Of a DNA stretch of 64,000 bases, positions 31,171 to 42,374 are shown piece by piece. The DNA is from Symbiodinium natans (Eukaryota; Sar; Dinophyceae; Suessiales; Symbiodiniaceae), in NCBI GenBank assembly GCA_905221605.1, contig CAJNDS010002311.1, positions 151,001 to 215,000 on the forward strand. Direction: 5' to 3'. The notes below the pieces were generated by a model that saw nothing but the letters and a program-made list of their open reading frames with translations, searched no databases and was not told the origin of the DNA. Each line of letters begins with the position of its first letter. The first letter of the stretch is position 1. The position numbers and the translations under genes are program-made.

Positions 31171-31299
31171 GTTGGAGTTTAAGAATTAGGATGTAAGGAC
31201 TGACTATGCACGGGCCTATATACATGTGTGTATGCATGTATGTATGTTTAATCATGCATCTTGTGATCGTTCTTTGGAATCATTCTTTGAACAACCCCA

Positions 31300-31396
31300 T
31301 TTAGACCTAGGAATACGCAGGGTAGCCTTTTTGGTTTTAGGGAGCTATACGGGATCCCCAACCCTAAAAAAAGAATAAGGGCCTGTGACGGTCCTA
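31300..31396. mobile_element. Introner, diverged CAAGAGTRACC family copy
   Basis: ACCTAGGAATACGCAGGGTAGCC ... AATAAGGGCCTGTGACGGTCC. Both ends are worn. Flanking islands are not clearly coding. Confidence 0.45.
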
Positions 31397-31558
31397 ATTG
31401 AACAGCCCCCCATGTAACATGGTCTACGCGATCCTTGCCCTCAAATCCAAATTGGGCCATCACCGGATGTCTCGCGGCAGACGAGCTGTGTAACACGAAG
31501 TGGAAAATCCACAAAAGTTGCAGAGGTCCTACGACTAACGAACATATGAACTAGGTTT

Positions 31559-31684
31559 CTACCATTTTCTTAAGAACACCGAAAAAGTACAATAAACAAT
31601 GATAACAATACTCCCTATATCACCCTTATACGGAAGAATATGTCTCTTTTTTTTTGGGGGGGGGGGTTCTTAAGCAATTGGTAG
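31559..31684. mobile_element. Introner-like element E, second copy
   Basis: CTACCATTTTCTTAAGAAC at the left and TTCTTAAGCAATTGGTAG at the right, with CCCTTATACGGAAGAATATG in the middle as in the 19228 copy, and a T-run/G-run before the right arm. Confidence 0.65.
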
Positions 31685-31747
31685 GTTTCACCCTAAACCC
31701 TAAACCCTAAACCCTAAACCCTAAACCCTAAACCCTAAACCCTAAAC

Positions 31748-31846
31748 TGGTATCTGAAAGTGGCTTATGGCTTCGGGGGTCGGAGTGGCAAAGGCAGCCA
31801 TGGCCTCGACCACATCTGACGCATACTTCTTGACGTCAGAAAGCAC
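31748..31846 (-). CDS. Exon island with telomeric donor
   Basis: GCGAG|G acceptor, frame VLSDVKKYASDVVEAMAAFA then TPTPEAISHFQIP, donor GTTTAGGG, that is, the first unit of the telomeric array. 99 nt, phase 0 at both ends. Confidence 0.6.
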
Positions 31847-31863
31847 CTCGCAAAAAAAACGCA

Positions 31864-31976
31864 TTTAGGGTTTAGGGTTTAGGGTTTAGGGTTTAGGGTT
31901 TAGGGTTTAGGGTTTAGGGTTTAGGGTTTAGGGTTTAGGGTTTAGGGTTTAGGGTTTAGGGTTTAGGGTTTAGGGA
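31864..31976. repeat. Telomeric array (TTTAGGG)n
   Basis: About 16 perfect units between an exon acceptor side (31846) and palindromic element A. Confidence 0.95.
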
Positions 31977-32101
31977 GGTTCCCCCCTATTACGAACAGTC
32001 CTTAATAGGGCTCATAATAGGGTTGAGGATTTAGGGTTTAGGGGTCGTACCCACCTATGAGAGTCCCTATTAAGGGCTGTTAGTATAAGGGGGAAACATC
32101 C
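31974..32101. mobile_element. Palindromic element A, third copy, with internal telomeric repeat
   Basis: GGTTCCCCCCTATTACGAAC ... GCTGTTAGTATAAGGGGGAA with a short degenerate TTTAGGG stretch in the loop. A long TTTAGGG array abuts its left arm. Confidence 0.6.
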
Positions 32102-32231
32102 CAAACGCAATCCGACAAGCCGGCTCTAAGCTCCGCCTAATCCTTAAACCCATGAGGGGTAGTTACCAGGGATCGCAGTGACTTAGCAATAACCCAACGG
32201 CCCATACTTCAGGGATTTAGGGTTTAGGGTT

Positions 32232-32338
32232 TAGGGTTAGTTTAGCATGCAGACTTGCAAGGGCTTGACCAGTGGCAACAGACCCTTAACCCGAAATGCA
32301 GACTTGCAAGGGTTTGACCAGTGGCAACAGACCCTAAA
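32232..32338. repeat. Tandem duplication beside telomeric array
   Basis: ATGCAGACTTGCAAGGGYTTGACCAGTGGCAACAGACCC occurs twice (32234 and 32294), the second copy running straight into CCCTAAA. Minus reading LLPLVKPLQVC in both copies, so it may be duplicated exon sequence. Confidence 0.6.
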
Positions 32339-32439
32339 CCCTAAACCCTAAACCCTAAACCCTAAACCCTAAACCCTAAACCCTAAACCCTAAACCCTAA
32401 ACCCCTACACAGTGCTGAACCATGATAGGAAGATCCACT

Positions 32440-32489
32440 GCCCGAAGCTACTCGAAGCCCTCCCTTGATGTTTGGCGGATGGTCTCCAA
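32440..32489 (-). CDS. Short exon island
   Basis: Frame LETIRQTSREGFE, then TAG in frame; a CCCTAAAA array abuts it on the right. Confidence 0.4.
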
Positions 32490-32497
32490 GCCCTAAA

Positions 32498-32752
32498 CCC
32501 TAAAACCCTAAAACCCTAAAACCCTAAAACCCTAAAACCCTAAAACCCTAAAACCCTAAAACCCTAAAACCCTAAAACCCTAAAACCATAAAACCCTAAA
32601 ACCCTAAAACCCTAAAACCCTAAAACCCTAAAACCCTAAAACCCTAAAACCCTAAAACCCTAAAACCCTAAAACCCTAAAACCCTAAAACCCTAAAACCC
32701 TAAAACCCTAAAACCCTAAAACCCTAAAACCCAAAACCCTAAAACCCTAAAC
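32498..32752. repeat. Variant array (CCCTAAAA)n
   Basis: About 30 near-perfect 8-base units, the longest variant array here. Confidence 0.95.
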
Positions 32753-32861
32753 CCTAAACCTTAACACCAGATCGACAAAACGAAACATTCAACATTGCGC
32801 CGAAGGATCCATCGATCCACAAAACGGCCCTTGTTGAGCAATAATTACAAATCAAGAAATT

Positions 32862-33006
32862 AAAGGAAGGACCCTTACTAGGGACCTTCGGGGAAATGTA
32901 GAGGCCACTTAGGTATATTGGGACTATAGATAAGGTGTGTATATATATATATATAGACGGGTTGTCCTGGGGAGTGAGATTAAGGGTCCTTTCTAGGGGT
33001 CCCTCT
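32862..33006. mobile_element. Palindromic element D, second copy
   Basis: AAAGGAAGGACCCTTACTAG ... TTAAGGGTCCTTTCTAGGGG, with ACTTAGGTATATTGGGACTAT and a TA run corresponding to the copy at 7566. Confidence 0.7.
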
Positions 33007-33330
33007 GTATACCCCTCCTTCGACTAACCCCCACACCTGAAACCCAATCACAGGAACGCTAAAGCCTTAACCCCTCAGCCCTAAGCGTAGACTCTACAAT
33101 TCCTACCCCTATGTGCCCCCAACCCTCTCTCGCAAGCCACCCTCTCTTTTAAGCCAAAACACACAGATAACAAAAAAAACAAAAACGAAACCTTCACCCG
33201 ACATAAACCCGAAAACCAATGATTTCATTCACAGCTCACAGCCATAACAACCCTAAACCCTAAACCCTAAACCCCTAAGCGCTAAGCCCTTTACCCTACC
33301 TCCTAAACCGCAACCTAAAAAGACCCTCAC

Positions 33331-33411
33331 AAAGAAATGCAGGGCCTGCGCTAGGTCTGCTGTCGAGGCATCTCTCAAAGTTGCGAACATGGTGTCCGTG
33401 TCCTGGACGAT
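33331..33411 (-). CDS. Exon island with canonical splice sites
   Basis: CGCCCCAG acceptor, frame IVQDTDTMFATLRDASTADL then AQALHFF, donor GTGAGGG. 81 nt, phase 0. Confidence 0.6.
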
Positions 33412-33768
33412 CTGGGGCGTGAGCGTTTAGGGTTTCGGGGTTGAGGGTTTAGGGCTTCTGGCCTGCTGATGTTGGGGCTGTGTAGGGCTATGGACTTTTT
33501 TGGCTTCTGGGTTTAAGGTTTAGAGTTTGGGTTGAGGGTTTAGAGTTTGGATTATCTTAGTTGAAGAGCCCTACTCTATAGCGGGGCTGACACAGGGCTC
33601 TTGAACTTAGATAAAGTTTGGAGTTTAGGCTTCGGGGTACGAGGTTCGGAGTTTGGAGCTTGGGTTTCTTGAAATACGGGTCTCGGAGACCCGAGCCCCT
33701 ACGAAGGAAATCCGAGCCCTAAACCCTAAACCCTAAACCCTAAACCCGCCCAAAGGCAGCTCTAAGCC

Positions 33769-33858
33769 CTCAAGTCCAAGCCCCAGGCCTTGAGGACGAC
33801 CCGGATCTGTTCGCACTCCGAGGCCACGTCGGCGAGACTCATCTTGTCAGAGACCTCG
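33769..33858 (-). CDS. Coiled-coil exon island
   Basis: Frame EVSDKMSLADVASECEQIRV then VLKAWGLDLR. Confidence 0.55.
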
Positions 33859-34635
33859 GAAAAAAGGGGGAGGGGGGGTTAGGGTTTAGGGTTTAGGGTT
33901 TAGGGGTTTAGGGATTTAGGGATGTAGGGATTTAGGGATTTAGGGTTTTAGGGATTTAGGGTTTTAGGGATTTAGGGGTTTAGGGTTTTAGGGAATTAGG
34001 GTTTTAGGGTTTCGGGTTGGGTTGAGAAACTAGGTTTTGGGAGTTGAAGGGGCTCGGGTTCAGGCTGTGTAGCAGTTTCGGGCTTATAGGGTTTACAGGC
34101 TATGGGAACTGAGGGTCTCTAGGCGACTTGCGTGTCGTGTTTTTGTTATTGGGGATGGGGTGGGATAGGCTTTCTCCTTGAAACTTATAAGGTGTACACC
34201 TTAATACCCTAAGTAAGGCCCAACTGAAGTTCCAATTCTGGCGGTGCTATGGCTTTCCCCTTACTGAGAAATGAGCACCTCGGCGCAGATCAACCCTAAA
34301 CCCTGAAACCTAACGTCTTGAGAGCCCAGACTGCAACCGAACCCCAAGCCCCACAATGGTTCGGTTTCGGGTCTATGGTTTGGGGTTACCTTAAACCCTA
34401 AACCCTAAACCCTAAACCCTAAACCCTAAACCCTAAACCCTAAACCCTAAACCCTAAACCCTAAACCCTAAACCCTAAATGGGGGGAACGGGTGGGTTTA
34501 AGGTTGGGGCTGTGTTGGGGATGTTTGGCCCACGCCCCTAGACCCAAAACTCTGGGCCCTGGAGTCAACATCAACCTCAAAACCCCAAACCCTCCTAAAC
34601 CCTAAACCCTAAACCCTAAACCCTAAACCGTAAAC

Positions 34636-34712
34636 GCTCGGGCCTTGTTCACCAGAGACAGCACTGACTCCGTGTGCCTGTGGCAGGCCTCCGGGGAGTC
34701 GACTGGAGGTTT
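34636..34712 (-). CDS. Exon island
   Basis: Frame PVDSPEACHRHTESVLSLVN then KARA. CCCTAAA array adjoins on the left. Confidence 0.5.
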
Positions 34713-34738
34713 TGCGGGATTAGGGGCTTTTAGCTTGG

Positions 34739-34878
34739 CTTAGGGTTTAGGGTTTAGGGTTTAGGGTTTAGGGTTTAGGGTTTAGGGTTTAGGGTTTAGG
34801 GTTTAGGGTTTAGGGTTTAGGGTTTAGGGTTTAGGGTTTAGGGTTTAGGTTTAGTGTTTAGGGTTTAGGGTTTAGGGT
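34739..34878. repeat. Telomeric array (TTTAGGG)n
   Basis: About 19 units, with one TTTAGTG variant near the end. Confidence 0.95.
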
Positions 34879-34917
34879 CCGCCGACCCTGGCGGCGTGTT
34901 GGATGGGTTGCCAAAAC

Positions 34918-35200
34918 TTGGGGGGGGGGGGGGGTAGGGGGGTCGGTGCACATTTTTTCGTGGAGGACTGCAGCGTAAACAGGCATCAGCCACCGCCCCC
35001 CCCACCCCCACCCCCCCACCCCCCCCCACCCCCCCCCCCCCCACCCCCCACCACCCCCCCCCACCCCCCCCCCACCACCCCCACCCCCCCCCCCCCCCCC
35101 CCCCACCCCCCCCCCCCCCACCCACCCACCCCCCCCTCCCCGCCCCCCTGTCTTTTTGGTTTGAGCTTGGTGCGACCGCCTACCCCCCCCCAAACGTTTC
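34918..35200. repeat. Long C-rich tract (CCCCCCA)n
   Basis: 34996-35145 is almost pure C with scattered A, preceded by a G-run at 34921-34934. Open frames here are homopolymer artefacts (Pro/Gly only). Confidence 0.85.
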
Positions 35201-35432
35201 ACAGAACTCTGCCGAGCAGGCTGGGATGATCTTCGAACCATGTGAGCGGGTTTAGACCTCTCAACTATGCTCCAGCGGGGTCGGCGGCTTGGGTTTAGGG
35301 TTTAGGGTTTAGGGTTTAGGGTTTAGGGTTTAGGGTTTAGGGTTTAGGGTGTAGGGTTTAGGGTTTAAGGGTTAAGGGTTTAGCGTTTTGGGGTTTGGGG
35401 TTAGGGTTTAGGGTCTAGGGTTTAGGGTCCAA

Positions 35433-35540
35433 GCGACCATGTCAGAACAAGCGTACCCCTTTTTTTGGGGTTGGATACATAAAATAAGGGAACCTAGAAC
35501 CCCCAAAATGGGTTAAATAATAGCACTCGGTTGCAAAGAT
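35433..35540. mobile_element. Introner, CTTGGTAGCCCAGT family, diverged
   Basis: CCAAGCGACCATGTCAGAAC ... AATAGCACTCGGTTGCAAAG with AGGGAACCTAGAACCCCC in the middle. Its left end abuts a TTTAGGG array. A truncated relative begins CTTGGTAGCACAGAAACC at 35814. Confidence 0.5.
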
Positions 35541-35544
35541 TGGG

Positions 35545-35990
35545 TGTGTAGAGCTTAAGGTTGGGGATTTGTAGGTTTGGGAATACGGGTTTGGGGCTCG
35601 GGGTTTAGGGCTTGTGGGGCTGGTCGGGTTGAGGGTTTTCTAGGTCGGTTGAGGTCTTAACTACAAGCTTTGTCGAGGTTTGTAGCGGTTTTTTGAAGCC
35701 TCTAGGGCATTTGGGGTTCGAGGGCCTCATCTAGCGTGCAGGGTGTAGAGGAGTCCTAGGTCTTAGGTGTAGACAGCTTGAAAGCTTTGCAGGGTGCATG
35801 AGACTCATATACTTGGTAGCACAGAAACCATACTACAGTAAGGGTGCCCCTTGGATGTTAGCTACTTGCAGAAAAAAACCCAAGAACCGCCAGAAAGGCC
35901 TAAACCCTAAACCCTAAACCCTAAACCCTAAACCCCAAACACTAAAACTTCCTTAACCTGAGATGCGGAAAAGGGTCTCGGGTTCAGGGT
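35545..35990. other. Degenerate telomeric DNA with truncated introner
   Basis: TTTGGGG-like units, then the 5' half of an introner at 35814-35895 ending in a CCCTAAA array. No exon recognised. Confidence 0.4.
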
Positions 35991-36001
35991 TCGGAGTTCA
36001 G

Positions 36002-36062
36002 AGGTTGTGCCTGCATGGTCTCGATCAAGAGGTTCTGGTTGGCGAGCATAGTGGCGACCTCC
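36002..36062 (-). CDS. Exon island
   Basis: GGGAG|G-type acceptor, frame EVATMLANQNLLIETMQAQ. Confidence 0.5.
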
Positions 36063-36784
36063 CACCCTAGGGAGCTTGGGTTACCCTAAACCCTAAACCC
36101 TAAACCCTAAACCCTAAACCCCAAACCCTAAACCCTAAAGGAGGTTAGGGCTCCTATAAGTAGGGGGCCGCTGACGATACTAGTTTCAGTTCGGCCAATC
36201 AGAAGCAAGAGAATAGGACGTATAGGCGAATTTATGACTATTGAAAACCCTACTTCAACTTTGGTGCCCTACTTGCAGCTGGACTTGGCCCTAGAATAAC
36301 ACGATTTAAGTATGTACCATGAAGGATATCAGACCCTGAACCCTGCATCCAAACGACACCTACCCCCCCCCCCCCCCCCCCACAAACGCACGCACGCACT
36401 CAGGATGCACTTAGCCTGCGAAAAGTTCACATCAAAGAGGACCTCAAGCCTGAACCCTAAACCCTAAACCCCAAACCCGAGGTTCACCCTAGGCCAACTT
36501 AAGCCCTGAACCCGGACGTCCAAGACCAGAACCCCTGGTGTCGTCATGTGGAGCCGGGGGTTCACGGTTTAGGGTTTAGGGTTTAGGGCTTGGGTACCCT
36601 CATCAGCGAAAAGTTGGGCACTTTAGGGTTAAGGCGCCCTAGCAACCCAGGAAGATCAGGGAACATAGCTTCTTCTCTTCGTGTTTAACGGGCACCCGAA
36701 CAGGCCATCACTAGAGAAATTACCTTAGACCCTAAACCTAAACCCTAAACCCTATAAACCCTGAATAAACCCCCAACAAAGCGC

Positions 36785-36870
36785 AGCACCTGATGGGGCT
36801 CTGGTTCACCACCGTCTCGCCCCCCCGCGCCAGGGCGTGGCGGAGCCGCTTTTGGGCTCCAGCTTGAGTC
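36785..36870 (-). CDS. Exon island
   Basis: Frame AGAQKRLRHALARGGETVVN then QSPI, possible donor AG|GTGCTG. Confidence 0.5.
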
Positions 36871-37824
36871 TAAAATCTGAAAGAGGGTTTAGGGTTTAGG
36901 GTTTAGGGCTTAGGGTTTAGGGTTTCGGATTTAGGGCTTAGGGTTTAGGGCTTAGGCTTCAGGGTGCAAGGCTAGGGCTATTCTCTAGTTCCAGAAGATC
37001 CAATGTCGCTAATCTTTCTGTTCTTCAGCCCGTCCTGGTCCAAATATTGCTTCTTTGCAAGAACCAGGGAAGCTAGTTCTCAAATGAAACCTCTCAGCTA
37101 GTGCTACATGAAAAACACATGCCGCTCTTGCATAGAACTCACACCTCCAGGCATAGGCACTCTACAGCTGCACCCTAAACCCTAAATCCGAGAAACCAAA
37201 CCTTAAACCCCTAAACCCTAAACCTTAAACCCCTAAACCCTAATCCCTAAACTAATACGAAGCCCGAAGCCGCTTACGTTTCGGGAGTTGGTCTCCTTTG
37301 GCACATGGCGATGTACTTGTCTGCCCTAAAGCACCATACTCTTCAGCCTATACACAGAACCCTACCCCCCCCCCCCCCCCAAGCCCTAAATCCCAAAACC
37401 CCAACACCCTAAACCCTAAACCCTGAACCTTTGACCCCAAAACCCCTGCCCCAAGCCCGGTAGACGCAACACGAAACCACCCTGAGATCAGGGCATATAG
37501 GGTTCAGGACTTACGGGTTTGTAGTTGTTTAGGACATGAGTAGGGTTTAGGGTTGGGATTTTGGGCTTATCGCGCTTGCGGTTTGCAGGGCCTAGAGGTT
37601 AGAGGGTTTTAGGCTTGCAGGGTATACAGGGCTTTTTATAGGATCAAGGGCTAAAAGGGTTGAGGTAAAGGGTTTAGGGTTTATAGGTGGGCTCAGGGTT
37701 TATAGCGTTCGGGTTTAAACGCGTTCAGGGTTTAGAGTTCATAGGGTTTATAGGGTTAATATAGGGTTTCTGTAGGGTTTGTATGTGTATATATATATAT
37801 ATAGGGTTTATAGGGTTTATAAGG

Positions 37825-37972
37825 TGTGGCTTAGGTCATCTTCTTTTTGTCCAGAGACTTGCCTGCTATTGCAGGTCTCACACCCCGTCTTGCGGGTGGT
37901 ACATCTCCGTGCATGTAGCCCCTTGCTTCTGACCCATGGTTCGAGAACTATCGCTGAACGGCTTGAGCCTAA
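37825..37972 (-). CDS. Exon island
   Basis: Frame SSRSAIVLEPWVRSKGLHAR, RCTTRKTGCETCNSRQVSGQ, KEDD. The plus strand is open too but more hydrophobic and less gene-like. Confidence 0.4.
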
Positions 37973-38142
37973 TCCATGAGAAGCCCCAACCTCCTAAACC
38001 CCTAAAACTCTAAACCTCCATCATCAACTTGTCAAACCATCATAAACTCCAAAAACATCACAAAGCCTTGAAACCCTACACTCCTGAAATCATGACCTAA
38101 ACCCCTAACCCCTAAACCCGAAATCCTGCTTTTGTGAAACAC

Positions 38143-38177
38143 CTCCACGCCAAGTGGAGGGTGAAACTTCGCATGTG
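38143..38177 (-). CDS. Micro-exon island
   Basis: TTGCAG acceptor, HMRSFTLHLAW, donor AG|GTGTTT; 35 nt. The plus strand (FVKHLHAKWRVKLRMCCKQL) is an alternative. Confidence 0.35.
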
Positions 38178-38764
38178 CTGCAAGCAACTCATGGGGCTTT
38201 TGGGGTTCTGGGGGTTTAGGGTTTAGGGTTTTAGGGTTTAGGGTTTCGGGTTTGGGGGCTTTTGGGGTTCTGGGGGTTGAGGAGCTTAGGGGTTTTGCGG
38301 TTTAGGGGCTTAGGGTTTAGGGTGTAGGGTTTAGAGTTTGGGGTTGATGAGGGTTCAGGGGCTGACTTGGGGCTCAGGGGTTTACGCGCATGGGGCCCCC
38401 AACTTCCTCGAAAGACCGAACTTGGTATTGCTCTCCCAAAACCCTAAACCCTGACCAAACCTCTAAAAACCAAAGTCCCTGAAACCCCTCAACCAAAGTC
38501 CCTTAACCCACAAAACCACATAGGCCTTGAACCCTAAGCCAAAGTCCCCTGGACCCTGCACCCCGAAACAAAAAACCCTTTAACCTGGGCAAGGGATTCC
38601 CTAAACCCTAAACCCTAAACCCTAAACCCTAAACCCTAAACCCTAAACCCTAAACCCTAAACCCTAAACCCTAAGAAGGTTCCAGCTTGAACCACTTAGG
38701 TGGTTCCTGCTTGATGAGTGCCATGCACGCGGTTTAAGGGTAACCCTCAACCCTAAGCCCTGAA

Positions 38765-38867
38765 TGGGGTATAGGGTTGGAGCATAAGCTTTAGGAATGT
38801 CCAAGACAGTTAGTATGTGGGCCTGAAACTTGTGAGGCTTGTCACCCTTCTGAAAGGCCCTGAGCAC
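38765..38867 (-). CDS. Exon island
   Basis: Frame VLRAFQKGDKPHKFQAHILT then VLDIPKAYAPTLYPI. Confidence 0.45.
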
Positions 38868-39267
38868 AACACCTAGACACCCCTAAACCCCAAATAAGAA
38901 CCTAAACCCTAGGCCCTAGAACCTAAGCCCTATAAACCCTAAGCCCCAAAACCCTGAACCCGACATCAGACCCCAAACCATACGCCCTAAACCCTAAACC
39001 CTAAACCCTAAACCCTAAACCCTAAATCCTAAATCCTAAACCCTAAATTTTGCTGGGCTGACTTCTTTTAGGGCTCATATATGGTTGAATTCATTAAGGG
39101 TTCAAGCAGTGCTTTATTTTTAGGGCTTAGGGTTTATAGGTCTGGTTGAATTCTTTTTTGGGCTTATATAAGGTTGATGAATTTACGCTGAAATTCGTCT
39201 AGAGCTTTTAGGGCTTACCCTAAACCCTAAACCCTAAACCCTAAACCCTGAACCCTAAACCCTAAGC

Positions 39268-39350
39268 TTGTAGGGCTGATGATGGAGTTGAGGGTGACTG
39301 AGCAGGCGCGCATCACGGCTCGCAGCCTTTGATCCTTGACGCTAGATCTG
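39268..39350 (-). CDS. Exon island
   Basis: CCGCAG acceptor, frame SSVKDQRLRAVMRACSVTLN then SIISPT. Confidence 0.5.
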
Positions 39351-39736
39351 CGGAAGGTAGGCTCTCAGCTCCACGGTCAGCTCCTGCTTAAGGGTTCAGG
39401 CTACATCCAGAAAAGCCTAGGTTCTACAGCAGAAACAATGTATGAACACACTCAAGGTGTGCTTTGGGCTTCGACTTTTTGGGGGGATATGGCTCAGGGT
39501 AAGGATTTGGCTTAGGGTTGTCGGAATCCTCCCCGGCCCCCTCATTCAAGCCTAAACCCAAAGATCTCAACCGTGAGCCCGAAACCCGAAACCTTAACCC
39601 CTGGGCCCCTAAATTCCTAAACCTCAAGCAAGCAGTCCTGCTGCCTATGACCCGCCCGAACCCTAACCCTCCTCCCTCTGCCTTAAGGCTCACATGTCCT
39701 TCCTTTTTGCCTGTGCTGTGGCTCGCTTAAACTAGG

Positions 39737-39874
39737 TTGCCCAGTCACCCAGGATAAAAGGATAAAAACGGGAGCCCTTGTTTTTATTTAAATGGATTTA
39801 TTAGGGACCTACCCCCCCCCCCCCCCAAAAAAAAAAAAAAAAAAAAAGGAATAAGGGCACGACTGGGCATCCTA
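39737..39874. mobile_element. Introner, CCCAGTAACC family, with C-run/A-run
   Basis: CTAGGTTGCCCAGTCACCCAGG ... GGGCACGACTGGGCATCCTAG. The core CCCCCAAAAAGG of the 9716 copy is expanded to about 16 C and about 20 A (39812-39847). Confidence 0.65.
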
Positions 39875-40365
39875 GCAAACGACCCGGAAGCATTTAGGGT
39901 TTTTTTAACGTCAAGAATCCCTCAACCCTAAATGCGGGTTTTTTAACGTTAGCACACCCAAAATGCTACGATTGAGCCTGTAAGTCTTAGGGCTAATGGT
40001 TTGCCAACAAACAGCAAAGAGAAGAACGGCCTCGGGATTGAAAACTAGGCAGGATTTAGGGTTTAGGGTTTAGGGTTTAGGGTTTGCATAGGGTTCATTC
40101 GCGTGCAAGGCTCTCAGCAACTCGCCAACCGTCCCTTACTTAAGCTTACCAAGACCCAAAAGGAGTCAAGTCATCCCAAAGCTAAGCGTGCGAAACTTCG
40201 GCCTTTTGTTTTAGCCACCCCAAAATCATTAAGATGACCTGCTAAAGGGAAACGCTGAGGACTAAACCCTAAACAGCCCTAACCCGAATCTTAGGGTTTC
40301 ACCCCTAAACCCAAACCCTAAGCCCTAAACCTTAAACCCTAAACCCTAAACCCCAAACCCACCAG

Positions 40366-40436
40366 GGGTGACGCCTGTGTGGGCGTCTCTCCAGGAGGCA
40401 CGAAGCCACCGCCGAGGACTCCTTTGGCCTTTAGAA
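40366..40436 (-). CDS. Exon island
   Basis: Frame AKGVLGGGFVPPGETPTQAS then PLV. Confidence 0.4.
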
Positions 40437-40871
40437 GTTGGTAGGGTTTAGGGTTTAGGGTTTAGGGTTCAGGGTTTAGGGTTTCGGGTTTAGGGTTTAG
40501 GGGTTTAGGGTTTAGGGGTTTAGGGTTTAGGGTTTAAACGTTCAGGGGTTTAGGGTTTCGGGGACATTTAAGGGTTTTAGAAGTTGAGGGCGTTTGGGGG
40601 TTTGAGCGTTTCGCGGTTTAGGGTGTAAGGGTTTAGGGTTTAACGGTTTATGAGTTTAGGGTTTTTTGGGTTTAGGGTCTTCTAGGATTTAGAGTCTTTT
40701 AGGGGTTAAGGGTCTTTTAGAGGGCTTGGGTTGCCTTTTAGGGGGCTCATGGCTTAGTAGGGCTTGGAGTTGCAGGCGTTAGGGTTTCTCTGGCCTGTTA
40801 TGTTCAGGGACTATGTATTTGTTTTAAGGGTTTAGAGTTTACAGTTTAGGGTTTAAGGGCTCTTTGCTGGC

Positions 40872-40932
40872 TTTGCTCCCGCGACTGGGATGCACTCGGC
40901 CACCTCGATACCTTCCCCTCTCGTCAAGTCTA
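40872..40932 (-). CDS. Exon island
   Basis: Frame LTRGEGIEVAECIPVAGAK. Confidence 0.4.
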
Positions 40933-41107
40933 GACCCTAAACATCCCTAAGCCCTGAACTCTAACTTGTGGTACTGGCTAGAACTCAGTGGTTCAATGAC
41001 TTTTCGTTTTTGGTGTTACTTTCATTATGAGGTCTATTTTCATAAGGTCGGCCCTACCGTGAGAACTTCCTCTTGTCCCCCCCCCCCCCCCCCCCCCCCT
41101 ACAGACA

Positions 41108-41190
41108 GGTATTGCCTTGCAGGTGATCCACTGGCCGATGCCACTCCTTGGCCGCTGACTTCGCTGCGTTTTGGGGGGTCCTACAGTCCT
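41108..41190. CDS. Exon island, strand undecided
   Basis: Plus: CTTGCAG|G then GDPLADATPWPLTSLRFGGS. Minus: KTQRSQRPRSGIGQWITCKA. CTACAG occurs on both sides of the CCCTAAA array that follows (41183 and 41260). Confidence 0.35.
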
Positions 41191-41999
41191 AAACCCTAAA
41201 CCCTAAACCCTAAACCCTAAACCCTAAACCCTAAACCCTAAACCCTAAACCCAACAACCCTACAGGGCGAGCTCATGGCTTCCGCTGCATTTGGCCTTTG
41301 CAGTGCTGCCTAGTCTATGCACCCACTCCTCGGGAAGTGCTGGCACCTCATGAAACTTTTTGGGGAAGTTTCCGAAATTTAGGGCCCCTTTTGAGGGCTT
41401 CCTACAGCAAGAGCTTTCGTATTCTGGGGTATCGAACAAGGTCTACCTATTTTGGGAAATACCCATTTTTGGATTTGGGGTTTGAGTTTCAGGGTGTAGG
41501 GGATGCAAGTAGGGGCCCCCAGACCAGTAGAACCTACTTCTAACCCAGAACCTTCCACCCTCAGCCCTGACGAGTTAGGACCCTAAGCCCATTTTTCTGC
41601 ACATTTATTACTAAAGAATAAGACTTACAACCCATTTTTCCATCCCTTTTATCCTACTTATAAACTGAAAGGGAGGCCTTGCTTGCCCCCAGAGCTGCGT
41701 TTAGGGCCGAACAAAGGCTAAGGACTCGGGGTGTCCTGAGGGTTCAGTGTATACTTGGGCGCTGTTTGGGGGTTGGGGCTTAGGGTATAGGGTGCCCGAA
41801 TGCAAAACTCGTCCATTCCGTTGGGGGGGGGGGGGGGGGGAGTTGCGCAATTTCATGGCTAGTATAATGTAACAAGAACACATAAGAACGCTTGGTGGCC
41901 CAAAAGGGAACTACCCTAGAAGGGTGCTAGGGTAGAGGCGCTTGGGGCTCGAAGCTAACGGGAAAGACCTATTTAGGGGCATTAGGGGGCGCACAGGGC

Positions 42000-42080
42000 T
42001 GAAGCGCACCCAAGGCTCAGATGATCCAGGCTGACCCCACCTTGGCAGACAACAGGTCTTGGTCTTGGCCTCTATGCCAG
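42000..42080 (+). CDS. Exon before the 2.55 kb element
   Basis: Frame APKAQMIQADPTLADNRSWS then WPLCQ, donor GTACGG. Removing 42081-44631 joins CTATGCCAG to AGTATTGAGG and continues SIEVASSSES to a stop at about 44665. Antisense is also open. Confidence 0.35.
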
Positions 42081-42374
42081 GTACGGGTTTTGGGGGGGTG
42101 GAGTTTTTTTTTGGGTCTTTTTTTTTTTTTTTTTGGGCCTTTTTTTTTTTTGGTCGATTTTCTTGGTTTTCTCTAGGAAAAACCCTACTTTCCTTACATT
42201 TTGGACGGATTTTCTGTAATTTCCCTTCGGTTTTCGTTGGTTTTTCATAGGGAAAAACCTATTTTTTACATTTTGGACGGATTTCCTGTAATTTCCCTTA
42301 GGTTTTCCTTGGTTTTTCCTAGGGGGAAAACCCTATTTTCCTTACATTTTGGACAGATATCCTGTCATTTCCTT

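Noticed and set aside
32498-32752. CRISPR-like regular repeat
   Set aside because: Simple 8-base tandem repeat without spacers, in a eukaryotic context.
34858-35241. Long Gly/Trp or Pro open frames
   Set aside because: They are translations of G/C homopolymer tracts and have no sequence complexity.
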